NCBI GenBank assembly: GCA_002385465.1
Contig: DGDN01000080.1
Span: 1-15,810 of the forward strand
Direction of reading: 5' to 3'
Origin: Candidatus Fermentithermobacillaceae bacterium UBA3951
GTDB taxonomy: Bacteria > Bacillota > Sulfobacillia > Fermentithermobacillales > Fermentithermobacillaceae
DNA: 15,810 nucleotides
The first letter of the stretch is position 1. Each line of letters opens with the position of its first letter. Position numbers and translations under genes: made by a program. The notes under the pieces are model-generated. The model ran no database searches and was not told the origin of the DNA. It saw only the letters and a program-made list of their open reading frames with translations. Positions 7,931 to 15,084 of this stretch are shown here, one piece after another.

Positions 7931-8011
7931 ATGAAGGTGCGTGTTATGAAGGTCCCCAAGCCGCTCTCAAAGATTGTGAGAGCGATCTTAGGGCTTTTCG
8001 GCATAAGGTGA
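7931..8011 (+). CDS. spoVM: Stage V sporulation protein M (26 aa)
   Basis: This 26-codon gene has exactly the length of Bacillus subtilis SpoVM, the amphipathic helix that settles on the convex outer forespore membrane and anchors SpoIVA to start coat assembly. Aligned without gaps to my recollection of the Bacillus protein, about half the positions agree: Met1, Lys2, Lys7, Pro9, Lys10, Leu12, Ile15, Val16, Arg17, Ala18, Leu20, Gly21 and Phe23. Pro9, needed for curvature recognition in Bacillus, is kept; a second Pro at position 11 is unusual. AAGGGGGG at 7915-7922 lies eight bases upstream. The place, downstream of rpe and convergent with rpmB, is the same as in Bacillus. In Bacillus it is made in the mother cell under SigE; no clear SigE promoter is adjacent here. 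Confidence 0.92.
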   Translation: MKVRVMKVPKPLSKIVRAILGLFGIR

Positions 8012-8030
8012 ACTGACGCCACAAAGTCAA

Positions 8031-8059
8031 AACACCTCTCCGGAAAAAGGGGAGGTGTT
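8031..8059. terminator. Bidirectional hairpin terminator between spoVM and rpmB
   Basis: AACACCTCTCC (8031-8041) pairs with GGGGAGGTGTT (8049-8059) around the loop GGAAAAA, an 11-pair stem with one G-T pair. On the minus strand it is followed by TTTTGACTTTG, so it suits the end of rpmB best. On the + strand the tail is poor in T, and it would act mainly as a barrier for the rpe-spoVM transcript. Confidence 0.75.
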
Positions 8060-8087
8060 CCTCTAGCTCCCGGCCCTATGGGACAGC

Positions 8088-8300
8088 TTAAGCCTCCGAA
8101 ACCGGTCTTGCCCTTACGGCCCTCTTGACCTTGCCGGAACGGAGGCACGAGGTGCAAGCGTAGACTCTCTTGGCGTGGCCGTCTAAAGTAGCGCGGACCC
8201 TCTGAATGTTGGGAGAAAACGTCCTCTTTGTCTTGATATTTGAGTGACTCACGCGGTACCCTACCGATTTGGCCTTGCCGCAGATCTCACACCTGGCCAC
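8088..8300 (-). CDS. rpmB: 50S ribosomal protein L28, zinc-ribbon form
   Basis: L28 is a structural protein of the large ribosomal subunit. The 70 residues carry two CxxC pairs, Cys4/Cys7 and Cys49/Cys52, the zinc-binding (C+) form; many bacteria also have a zinc-free paralogue used in zinc shortage. Typical sequences include HSNIKTKRTFSPN and the basic tail. The start is GTG (8298-8300 on the complement), with a strong AAGGAGG at 8309-8315 and eight bases of spacing. The gene stands alone on the minus strand between spoVM and asp23, exactly as in Bacillus subtilis. An extended -10 promoter lies just upstream and the shared terminator downstream, so it is probably monocistronic. Confidence 0.97.
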   Translation of the reverse strand: MARCEICGKAKSVGYRVSHSNIKTKRTFSPNIQRVRATLDGHAKRVYACTSCLRSGKVKRAVRARPVSEA

Positions 8301-8339
8301 GAAAAAAACCTCCTTGCGGGACTTACGTTAGACCTTAGC

Positions 8340-8368
8340 ATTGTAGCATAGGAAAATAGGGAGGAAAA
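8340..8368 (-). promoter_or_regulatory. Putative SigA promoter of rpmB (extended -10)
   Basis: Read on the minus strand, TGCTACAAT gives an extended -10 (TACAAT at 8340-8345, TG at 8347-8348). Seventeen bases upstream is TTTTCC (8363-8368), a weak -35. The expected transcript start leaves a leader of about 30-35 bases before the rpmB ribosome-binding site and GTG. No equally good promoter was seen for asp23 on the other strand; GATAAT at 8372-8377 lacks a convincing -35. Confidence 0.5.
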
Positions 8369-8420
8369 GCGGATAATCATCTAGAAGTTCAAGTGACCTC
8401 GCAAGCGAAGGAGGGTGGCA

Positions 8421-8801
8421 ATGCCTCAGCTGACCGGTAAAGAGGTAGAGACGAAACTGGGACGTCTTGTCCTCTCGGAAGAAGCCATCGCTACCATCGC
8501 GGGGGCAGCGGCTACCGAGTGCTACGGTGTCGTGGGAATGGCGGGGCGTAGAATGGTTGACGGGATCGCGGAACTTTTGGGAAAGGAGAACCTGTCCAAG
8601 GGGGTTTCGGTGTCAATCGAAGGCGATCTCGTTTACATTGATGTGTCGGTAGTTGTAGGTTACGGAGTGAAGATCTCTGAAGTCGCCCGCATGGTTGTGG
8701 AAAAGGTGAGGTATACCGTTGAGAATGTAACGGGCCTCAAAGTCAAGAAGGTAACGGTAAACGTGCAAGGAATCAGGCTTCAAGGGAGCTCGGGGAGTTG
8801 A
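8421..8801 (+). CDS. Asp23/Gls24 family envelope stress protein (YloU type)
   Basis: This 126-residue protein belongs to the Asp23 (DUF322) family. The conserved LVLSEEAIATIAGAAATECYGVVGMAG lies near residues 13-40, then a beta-rich part ending VTVNVQGIRL. There is no signal peptide or membrane helix; in Staphylococcus Asp23 is membrane-associated through a partner. This copy is the YloU type found upstream of fakA/yloV in most Bacillota. The start chosen is ATG 8421, six bases after AAGGAGG (8408-8414); an in-frame GTG at 8415 overlaps that site and is less likely. fakA begins two bases after its stop, so the pair is coupled. The precise function of YloU is unknown; a link to fatty acid or envelope metabolism is inferred from the constant pairing. 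Confidence 0.93.
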   Translation: MPQLTGKEVETKLGRLVLSEEAIATIAGAAATECYGVVGMAGRRMVDGIAELLGKENLSKGVSVSIEGDLVYIDVSVVVGYGVKISEVARMVVEKVRYTVENVTGLKVKKVTVNVQGIRLQGSSGS

Positions 8802-8803
8802 TC

Positions 8804-10537
8804 ATGGCCCATAGTGTTCTAGATGGTGATGTTTTTCGGAGTTTGGTCCTTAGCGCCAGTTCATACTTAGGCGCTCGCAAGAAAGAAGTGGATTCCCTAA
8901 ATGTCTTTCCGGTGCCCGACGGGGATACAGGCACGAATATGTACCTCACTCTCTCGTCGGCGGCCCAGGCGATATCCGACCGGCAAGGGCTTACTTTGGG
9001 AGAAGCCTCCGAGATGGCAAGTCACGGGGCTCTCATGGGCGCCCGCGGCAACTCGGGCGTAATACTTTCGCAGATACTGCGCGGGATCGCGACGTGTTTT
9101 TCCGGGCGAGACAGCGTTTCGGCTTCAGAGATATGTCGTGCGTTCGACCAAGCCGTGGCCACTGCGTACAAGGCCGTTATGAAACCCGTTGAAGGTACCA
9201 TCCTCACTGTGCTCCGGGGGCTCCGGGACGGAGCTTCCTCCGCGGCTTCCTCCAGAGACCTTTCGGTCATTCTGGATTCAGGGCTTAGGGAAGCCAAGGC
9301 CGTCTTGGAGCGTACTCCGGAGATGCTTCCGGTCCTCAAACAGGCGGGTGTGGTGGACGCAGGAGGCAAGGGCCTGGTCTTTATCATCGAAGGTTTTCTG
9401 GAGGGACTCACCTCCGAAGGGGTAAGGGAAATCGCGGTAGGGGAGAACCAAGTCGGTTTCCCGAAGCCTCAGAAGGAAGGGTTTAGAGTAGAGGAACTTG
9501 AGACCGCCGATATCAGGTTTCCCTATGACACGCAGCTTCTGGTAGCCCTTCGCGACTCGAGCCCGAGCCTCCTGAGGGCGGACCTCACTCCTTTGGGGGA
9601 TTCTCTCTTGGTAGTGGGTTCGGAGGAGCTCGCCAGAGTACATATACACACAGATAGGCCCGGCGATGTCTTGACCGTGTGTCTTAAGCACGGCACTCTA
9701 TCGAACGTTACGATAGATAACATGATCGAACAGTCCGAGGCCATGGCCAGGTCGGCTTCCGAGGGCGGTTCCGCGGCGACGGTCGCGATGGACGAGACCA
9801 GAAGGGCGGTGAACCAAAGCGGTACCGGTTCCTTCCTCATGCCTTCCGTGTCAAGTGCGGCACAGGAAGAGCGGGTAAAGGATGTCGGCATAGTATCGGT
9901 GGCGACCGGTCCGGGACTGAAAGACATCATGAAAAGCCTGGGGTCTGATCTGGTCATAGACGGGGGAGCCACCATGAACCCCTCAACCGCCGAACTGGCG
10001 GCAGCAGTAAAGACCGTTGCAGCCAAGAAGATCATCTTCTTCCCAAATAACGGGAACATCTTTTTGGCGGCCAAGCAAGCCAAGAAGCTCACGGGCCGCA
10101 ACATGTATATCGTCCCGTCCAAGACCATTCCTCAGGGCATATCGGGCCTTTTGTCCCTGAACCTCAATGAGGATATGGGACAGAACTTGAAAAGGGCCAG
10201 TAAGGCTCTTAAGCGAGTTAAGACGGGCGAAGTGACGTACGCCGCCCGAAGCGGGAAATTTGGTCGCCACGTCATGAACCAAGGGGACATCCTGGGGCTC
10301 ATAGAAGGCAAAGTAGAGCATGTGGGTCAAGACCCCACGGCGGCTCTTAGAGAGATAGTGTCGCGCATGGTCAAGAAGAACGATGAAATAGTGACCGTGT
10401 ACTGGGGCCTGGATGTCAGCCAGGAAACGGCGGAAAGAGCCAGGGAAGAACTGGAGGATTTGCTGGGCGATTCGGTGGAGATCGAGTTTCACAACGGGGG
10501 CCAACCGCTCTATTACTACATCGTGTCGGTGGAATGA
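8804..10537 (+). CDS. fakA: Fatty acid kinase catalytic subunit FakA (DAK-domain protein YloV)
   Basis: FakA phosphorylates fatty acids held by the carrier FakB, giving acyl-phosphate for phospholipid synthesis. The 577 residues have an N-terminal DhaL kinase domain (about 1-200) with the nucleotide/Mg motif NVFPVPDGDTGTNMY and HGALMGARGNSGVILSQILRG. A middle domain (about 220-305) contains HIHT with His280 and His282. A low-complexity linker (about 308-355) leads to a C-terminal FakB-binding domain (about 360-577) with FFPNNGNIFLAAKQA and VPSKTIPQG. In S. aureus FakA the middle domain holds zinc with a Cys in the YCTE motif and two His; here the motif is YDTQ, with Asp242 replacing Cys. The start is ATG 8804, six bases after GGGGAG (8792-8797), rather than the upstream TTG 8798 that overlaps asp23. 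No fakB is in the window. Confidence 0.94.
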   Translation: MAHSVLDGDVFRSLVLSASSYLGARKKEVDSLNVFPVPDGDTGTNMYLTLSSAAQAISDRQGLTLGEASEMASHGALMGARGNSGVILSQILRGIATCFSGRDSVSASEICRAFDQAVATAYKAVMKPVEGTILTVLRGLRDGASSAASSRDLSVILDSGLREAKAVLERTPEMLPVLKQAGVVDAGGKGLVFIIEGFLEGLTSEGVREIAVGENQVGFPKPQKEGFRVEELETADIRFPYDTQLLVALRDSSPSLLRADLTPLGDSLLVVGSEELARVHIHTDRPGDVLTVCLKHGTLSNVTIDNMIEQSEAMARSASEGGSAATVAMDETRRAVNQSGTGSFLMPSVSSAAQEERVKDVGIVSVATGPGLKDIMKSLGSDLVIDGGATMNPSTAELAAAVKTVAAKKIIFFPNNGNIFLAAKQAKKLTGRNMYIVPSKTIPQGISGLLSLNLNEDMGQNLKRASKALKRVKTGEVTYAARSGKFGRHVMNQGDILGLIEGKVEHVGQDPTAALREIVSRMVKKNDEIVTVYWGLDVSQETAERAREELEDLLGDSVEIEFHNGGQPLYYYIVSVE

Positions 10538-10544
10538 CTTAGAG

Positions 10545-12596
10545 ATGAGGCCTTCACTGGACGATTCCGTGAGGTATGTGAAGGGCGTGGGCCCTAGGAG
10601 GGCCGAGCGCCTTAACGAGCTGGGCGTCCGGACGGCCCGTGACCTACTCGACCATTTTCCCTTCCGTATCGACGACTTCTCCCGGGTCCTTCCCATGGGG
10701 CTCCTAACTCCGGGTTCGGAAGTTACCGTCCAGGGCGAGGTTTTTTCTGCGTCCTTTGTGCAGAGTACCAGGGGAAAGGCTTTCCGGGTAGGCATTTCAG
10801 ACGGCACCGGAGCGGTCTATCTGGTCTGGTACAACATGCCCTACATGTACAGGAACTTCCGCCCCGGCCTTTCGGTTGCGGCTTCAGGGAAGGTTGAGTG
10901 GAGGAGAGGGAGCCTGGAGATCGCTCACCCGATTTGGCGTGAGAGCGGCACTCCAAGAGAAAAGGGCCCCGTCATCCCCGTCTACCATGCGACTCAAGGC
11001 CTTACTTCCCAGAGCCTTCATTCAATCATCAAGGAGGCCCTTAAGGTCTACGCTCCTTACATAAAGCCCCTCATACCCAAATCAATTTTGGACAAGCACG
11101 GTCTACTGAGCGAGGTAGAGGCTTACAGGGTCATCCACAACCCCGATTCTCCGGAAGCTTGGGAAAAGGCGCGCCGCACGTTTGCTTTCCGAGAGATACT
11201 CAGCCTTCAAGTCGGGCTTCTCTCAATGAAAGCCGAGGTCGAGAAAGCTCCTTCTCCTCGGGCGTTCACGAAGTTCGACGAGGCCCGGGCGTTCCTGAGA
11301 GACCTTCCCTTCAGGCTCACGCCTGCGCAGCAAAGGGCAATCGATGACATAGGGCGGGACCTTACGTCGGGGCGGACTATGAACAGGTTGCTCCAGGGCG
11401 ATGTGGGAAGCGGAAAGACCGTTGTAGCCATGTGGGGCCTCCTATCGGCTGTGGAGAACGGATGGCAAGGAGCGCTTATGGCCCCGACCGAAGTCCTGGC
11501 GACGCAGCATTACAAGACTTTCCGCGACCTCTTGGGAGATAGGGCGAGAATAGGCTTTCTTTCAGGTTCCGTGCGGAAAAGCGAGAGGGAATCTACCCTC
11601 GAAGAGCTTGAGTCGGGCGAGATAGACATCCTCATAGGTACGCACGCCCTCTTGAGCCCGGAAGTCAGGTGGCGGAGCCTCGGCTTTGTGGTTACGGACG
11701 AGCAGCACCGCTTTGGAGTAAAAGAGAGGCTAAAGCTCTCTTCGGGCCACACGATACTCCCCCACATGCTGGTGGTGAGCGCAACGCCGATTCCAAGGTC
11801 GCTTGCCCTCACGCTGTACGGGGACCTGGATGTATCGGTCATGGATTCAATGCCCGAGGGAAGATCTCCGGTTGCGACCAGGTGCTTGAATCGCTCCGGG
11901 CGAGAGATGGCCTACAGGACTTTGCTGGAAGAGCTGTCTAGAGGGCGGCAAGCTTTTGTCGTTTGCCCGCTCATAACCGAAGGGAAAACTGACAGAAAAG
12001 CGGCTTCCATGGTGAAGAAGGAGCTCGAAGAGGGGTACCTCAAGGGGAAAACCATAGGTCTCATTCACGGCAGCTTGTCCAAAAATGAAATAAACGACAC
12101 CATGGCAGGATTTGCCGCCGGCAAGATCCAGGTGCTGGTGGCCACGACTGTTGTAGAAGTGGGTATCGACATCCCCAACGCGACTGCTATGGTGGTGGAA
12201 GATGCCGATTCTTTCGGGCTGGCTACCTTGCACCAGCTCAGGGGCCGGGTGGGGCGCGGGAAGCATCCTTCCGTGTGTTTCCTCATAGCGTCGACCGAGT
12301 CGGGTTTCAAGAGACTCAAGGCCCTGGAGAAGATAAACGATGGATTTGAGGTCGCCGAGATGGACCTCAGGGAAAGAGGCCCCGGGCAATTCTTTGGGAC
12401 GGCCCAACACGGGGTCTCTGATACCAAACTGGCCGAACTGGGACTTTCTCTGGACGTGATCGCCAGGGCGAGGGAAGAAGCCAGAGAAATGCTTTCTCTT
12501 GTGGAGAAAGGTGCTGCTTCATCCGAGATCAGGGAGACCGTGGAACGGATAAGACAGAGGTTTGGCGACCCGCTCACGCACGGCCGATCGCGCTGA
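10545..12596 (+). CDS. recG: ATP-dependent DNA helicase RecG
   Basis: RecG remodels stalled replication forks and branch-migrates Holliday junctions. The 683 residues are full length for the family. The N-terminal wedge/OB domain begins VRYVKGVGPRRAERLNELG (helix-hairpin-helix-like) and continues to about residue 255. The superfamily 2 motor follows: Walker A GDVGSGKT (about 285-292), the DEAH-box variant DEQH (about 385-388), motif III SATPIPRSLALT, and motif VI QLRGRVGRG (about 564-572), then the C-terminal TRG-type region. The start is ATG 10545, seven bases after the fakA stop and matching family starts; a longer open frame reaches back into fakA in another frame and is not credible. The ribosome-binding site is weak (GGTGG around 10528), suggesting translational coupling to fakA. 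Confidence 0.97.
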   Translation: MRPSLDDSVRYVKGVGPRRAERLNELGVRTARDLLDHFPFRIDDFSRVLPMGLLTPGSEVTVQGEVFSASFVQSTRGKAFRVGISDGTGAVYLVWYNMPYMYRNFRPGLSVAASGKVEWRRGSLEIAHPIWRESGTPREKGPVIPVYHATQGLTSQSLHSIIKEALKVYAPYIKPLIPKSILDKHGLLSEVEAYRVIHNPDSPEAWEKARRTFAFREILSLQVGLLSMKAEVEKAPSPRAFTKFDEARAFLRDLPFRLTPAQQRAIDDIGRDLTSGRTMNRLLQGDVGSGKTVVAMWGLLSAVENGWQGALMAPTEVLATQHYKTFRDLLGDRARIGFLSGSVRKSERESTLEELESGEIDILIGTHALLSPEVRWRSLGFVVTDEQHRFGVKERLKLSSGHTILPHMLVVSATPIPRSLALTLYGDLDVSVMDSMPEGRSPVATRCLNRSGREMAYRTLLEELSRGRQAFVVCPLITEGKTDRKAASMVKKELEEGYLKGKTIGLIHGSLSKNEINDTMAGFAAGKIQVLVATTVVEVGIDIPNATAMVVEDADSFGLATLHQLRGRVGRGKHPSVCFLIASTESGFKRLKALEKINDGFEVAEMDLRERGPGQFFGTAQHGVSDTKLAELGLSLDVIARAREEAREMLSLVEKGAASSEIRETVERIRQRFGDPLTHGRSR

Positions 12597-12648
12597 AATT
12601 CATGTTTTTCAAATGTCAAACTTAACATAAACAAGCCACAACATCCCA

Positions 12649-12677
12649 GCATGAAGCCTTCTGAAGTGAACATAATA
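12649..12677 (+). promoter_or_regulatory. SigG-type forespore promoter of the SASP gene
   Basis: GCATG (12649-12653) fits the SigG -35 consensus GHATR, and CATAATA (12671-12677) fits the -10 consensus CATnMTA at every position, with 17 bases between. The surrounding spacer after recG (12597-12700) is clearly more AT-rich than the genes. The predicted start near 12684 leaves a very short leader before AGGAGGTGA (12687-12695). SigG control is what is expected for SASP genes. Confidence 0.72.
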
Positions 12678-12700
12678 ACGTTCGACAGGAGGTGACATGA

Positions 12701-12952
12701 ATGGGAACCGGGCAGAAGCGTAACATCGCAGTCGTGCCTCAGGCTCGTGCGGCTCTCGACGCCTTCAGGAACGAGATAGCCAACGAGCTGGGCATCCAGC
12801 CTCCGGGTGGTTACTGGGGCGACATCCCGTCCCGTACCTGCGGCGCCGTTGGCGGGCACATGGTCAGGCGGATGATTGAGCTCGCAGAGCAGAGCCTAGC
12901 GCAGGGTAGATTCCCCGCTGCGGGAGCCCAACAGCAGCAGAGGCAGTTCTAA
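12701..12952 (+). CDS. Alpha/beta-type small acid-soluble spore protein (SASP)
   Basis: SASPs of this type coat forespore DNA, protect it from UV and heat, and are degraded at germination. The 83 residues show both family signatures. The first is FRNEIANELGI (22-32), the helix that includes the site cut by the Gpr protease (the EIAxE core). The second is SRTCGAVGGHMVRRMIELAEQSL (44-66), the DNA-binding helix region. Between them is GGYWGD, as in many clostridial homologues. Cys47 stands where most relatives have the Asn of an Asn-Gly pair. The tail is Gln-rich. The start is ATG 12701, five bases after a strong AGGAGGTGA; a second ATG at 12697 is out of frame. It has its own SigG-like promoter and a strong terminator, so it is monocistronic. 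Confidence 0.94.
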   Translation: MGTGQKRNIAVVPQARAALDAFRNEIANELGIQPPGGYWGDIPSRTCGAVGGHMVRRMIELAEQSLAQGRFPAAGAQQQQRQF

Positions 12953-13007
12953 GTGAGCGCCACGCAAATCTCTCGTAAACGGTAGCGGAATTCCAGAGTA
13001 GTTTCAC

Positions 13008-13045
13008 AAAGGGGGTAGGGACTCCTGCCCCCTTTTGAACTTATT
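13008..13045 (+). terminator. Rho-independent terminator of the SASP gene
   Basis: AAAGGGGGTAGG (13008-13019) pairs with CCTGCCCCCTTT (13024-13035) around the loop GACT, a 12-pair stem with one G-T pair, followed by a short T-rich tail. This is a strong intrinsic terminator 55 bases after the SASP stop. Confidence 0.85.
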
Positions 13046-13107
13046 CTACGGGAGGCCTTGGAGCCTTATGGATGCCCCGGCAGGAGCTTTTTGCCCTGCC
13101 TAGAAAT

Positions 13108-13169
13108 AGGTGCTCGGGGTGAAAGCGCATGGCTGCTCTCGAGTATATCCGCCTCGGCCCCGAGCACCT
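13108..13169 (+). repeat. 12-bp perfect inverted repeat over the amidohydrolase start
   Basis: AGGTGCTCGGGG (13108-13119) is exactly complementary to CCCCGAGCACCT (13158-13169), with 38 bases between. The left arm contains GGGG of the only good ribosome-binding site (GGGGTGA, 13116-13122). The loop contains the ATG at 13129, and the right arm lies inside the coding sequence. In the mRNA the stem would hide the ribosome-binding site. The repeat is seen directly; a regulatory role is inferred. Confidence 0.55.
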
Positions 13170-14052
13170 TCAGGGCCTTCCGCGGGATCTTACGGTTTTC
13201 ACAATGGTTGTGAGCCCAATTGAGGTTCACGGCCGGCACCTACCGCTAGGTACCGACATCTTCATTGCCGCGGCCGTCCGGGATAGGGTGGTGCGTGCCC
13301 TCGAGGAAAACAGGCCCGAGATTAGTTTCGTGAACCTTCCGCACCTTTATTGCGGATCCGACGCGCTCCCTTATCCGGGTTCCTTGTCGGTAAACGCCGC
13401 TTTTCTGGAAGGCGTTTTGACGGACTACTGTAAAGGCCTGGCCAAGCAGGGTTTTAGATATCTGGTGGTCTTCGACAACCACGGAGGTCCAAGGCATCAC
13501 CTTGCTATCGCGAGCGCTGCGGGAAGAGCGTGGAAGAAGTGGGGGTTCCAGCTGATCGATCCTTTCATCGATATCTACCGGCGCATGATCACCCATGACC
13601 CCGAGCTTCTCTCCATGACGGGCTTGGGGCCCGCCGAGTGCGGAGATGATGCCGACAACCATGCAGGGACCAATGAAACTTCCCTCATGATGGCGGTCTC
13701 TCCCGAGCTTATTCTAAGTGACGTGCAAGAAGTTGAGCCCTCATATCCCCCAAGCCTCGGAGGAGCGGCCAAAATCGTGGACCTTATTGGCCGCTTTTTC
13801 GAGACAGTAGGAAGGAGGCGGACCGGAGCGGACCTCAGGCACCTTGCCCAGGCCATTGCATGGACGGGGCAGGAGGGATTCTTGCCGTATATGGGCGCCC
13901 CGGCCCTCGCCAGCAAGGAGGCAGGGGAGGCCATGCTCGGGGCTCACGTAAAGATATCAGCGAGCCTGATCGAAAGGGCTCTCGCCGGCGAAGACGTAAG
14001 GCCCGTAGCAATCCTGGAGGCCCTCTCCTTCCTACGCCGCCTGCCCGAGTAG
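13129..14052 (+). CDS. Creatininase-superfamily metal-dependent amidohydrolase
   Basis: This 307-residue cytoplasmic protein belongs to the creatininase family. SPIEVHGRHLPLGTDI (29-44) gives the metal ligands Glu32, His34 and Asp43. FDNHGGPRHH (115-124) contributes His118, and HAGTNETSLM (178-187) the later conserved His178 and Glu183. In true creatininase a Glu lies two residues after the His equivalent to His118; here it is Gly120, as in many paralogues, so creatinine need not be the substrate. Other members act on formamidopyrimidines or on mycofactocin precursor peptides, and no mycofactocin genes are visible. The start is ATG 13129, six bases after GGGGTGA. It lies between the SASP gene and gpr, but I see no promoter that ties it to sporulation. 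Family firm, substrate unknown. Confidence 0.88.
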   Translation: MAALEYIRLGPEHLQGLPRDLTVFTMVVSPIEVHGRHLPLGTDIFIAAAVRDRVVRALEENRPEISFVNLPHLYCGSDALPYPGSLSVNAAFLEGVLTDYCKGLAKQGFRYLVVFDNHGGPRHHLAIASAAGRAWKKWGFQLIDPFIDIYRRMITHDPELLSMTGLGPAECGDDADNHAGTNETSLMMAVSPELILSDVQEVEPSYPPSLGGAAKIVDLIGRFFETVGRRRTGADLRHLAQAIAWTGQEGFLPYMGAPALASKEAGEAMLGAHVKISASLIERALAGEDVRPVAILEALSFLRRLPE

Positions 14053-14066
14053 ATAGAACCAAAGGC

Positions 14067-14099
14067 GCCCAAGCGGTTTCTTTGGGCCGGTCTCTTTTT
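14067..14099. terminator. Weak terminator between the amidohydrolase gene and gpr
   Basis: GCCCAA (14067-14072) pairs with TTGGGC (14082-14087), followed on the + strand by TCTCTTTTT ending at 14099. The stem is short but the T-run is good. It lies in the 65-base space between two converging genes and most plausibly ends the amidohydrolase transcript. Confidence 0.5.
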
Positions 14100-14117
14100 A
14101 CGGAGAGATTTACCAGA

Positions 14118-15056
14118 TCACTGCAAGTAATCCAGCATTTCTTCCTCGCTGATCGCGGGCTGCGTTGCCTTGTTGAGCGCGCCTGCCAGGAGCTTCGACA
14201 TCTCCATGATCTCTACGTCAATGTCTTTGGTGGTTACCATGAGATCCCGGAGTTCCTGCCCCAGGAAGTCGCCCACCGAGTCCAGCGTTGCCCGCGCGTG
14301 GGGGTTGAACCTCTGGAAATAGGCGTCAAGCGCGTCTATCGCAATGGCTGCACCTGATACCACCGTCGGTATTCCTATGGCTATGACGGGGATACCCAGG
14401 GTCTCCTGGTTGATTCCGGGCCTTTTGTTTCCAACCCCTGAACCCGGCTGGATCCCCGTATCCGCGATCTGGATGGTTGTAAGGAGCCTCGACGGAGCTC
14501 TCGCAGCCAGGGCGTCTACCGTGATTACCAGTTCCGGCCTCACCTGTTCGACGATGCCCTTCACTATGTCAATTGTTTCCATGCCGGTTATGCCAAGCAC
14601 TCCGGGGGATATGGCGGCCACGGGGTTCAGCCTTCCTCCGAGTTCCTGGGGCAGGTGCTCGCGGATCTGCCTTGTGATCATGAGTTGGGAGACCACTCGG
14701 GGCCCAAGGGCGTCGGGCGTGGCCTGCCAGTTGCCCAGGCCTACTATTAGGACATCGTTCTGCCTGGGAAGCCCCGCGAGCTCCGAGAGCTCAGAGGCGA
14801 TTATCCCTGCCACGTACTTGAGGGTTTCCCTGCTCCGGTACCTGAGCGCAGGGCACTCCAGCGTAAAGTACCTCCCGGGCGGTTTTCCTATTTGAGCACC
14901 GGCTTGTGGAGTCAGCACCGAGACCCTGGTGATTTTCATGCCTTCCAGTTCCTCTTCGTTCACTTCCACCCCGGGGATCTGCTGTCCGACCCGGGATGTA
15001 GCCATGGTGGCGCGTTCAAGCGCCAGGTCCGTCCGTTCGTTGTCGCTTAGGAACAA
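14118..15056 (-). CDS. gpr: Germination protease GPR (SASP endopeptidase)
   Basis: GPR cuts SASPs during germination, releasing DNA and free amino acids. It is made as an inactive zymogen that trims its own N terminus, cutting near a TDLA sequence resembling the SASP site. The protein is 312 residues from TTG 15056, chosen because GGGGGGA lies six bases upstream and alignment of ERTDLALE to other GPRs starts here; a TTG at 15107 would add 17 residues without a ribosome-binding site. Family blocks are VGLGNWQATPDALGP (Asp115), ISPGVLGITGMET, VDALAARAPSRLLTTIQI (Asp181) and GSGVGNKR, then GIPVIAIGIPTVV. Asp115 and Asp181 match in spacing the catalytic Asp127 and Asp193 reported for B. megaterium GPR. 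It is shorter than Bacillus GPR (about 370) because the late insertion before the C terminus is missing, usual outside Bacilli. Confidence 0.96.
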   Translation of the reverse strand: MFLSDNERTDLALERATMATSRVGQQIPGVEVNEEELEGMKITRVSVLTPQAGAQIGKPPGRYFTLECPALRYRSRETLKYVAGIIASELSELAGLPRQNDVLIVGLGNWQATPDALGPRVVSQLMITRQIREHLPQELGGRLNPVAAISPGVLGITGMETIDIVKGIVEQVRPELVITVDALAARAPSRLLTTIQIADTGIQPGSGVGNKRPGINQETLGIPVIAIGIPTVVSGAAIAIDALDAYFQRFNPHARATLDSVGDFLGQELRDLMVTTKDIDVEIMEMSKLLAGALNKATQPAISEEEMLDYLQ

Positions 15057-15084
15057 GATGTGTCCCCCCGAGCTTTTTGGCGTT

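Noticed and set aside
8372..8377. GATAAT as a -10 box for the asp23-fakA-recG operon
   Set aside because: No acceptable -35 lies 16-18 bases upstream; the TTG-containing hexamer at 8341 is about 25 bases away.
10413..10544. Upstream extension of recG by 44 codons
   Set aside because: It lies inside fakA in another frame, is full of Arg/Trp of shadow-frame type, and homologues start at the ATG at 10545.
13079..13100. Hairpin GGCAGG / CCTGCC with a T-rich loop
   Set aside because: It has only six pairs and no T-tract after it, so it is not called as a terminator; noted only as part of the leader upstream of the creatininase-like gene.
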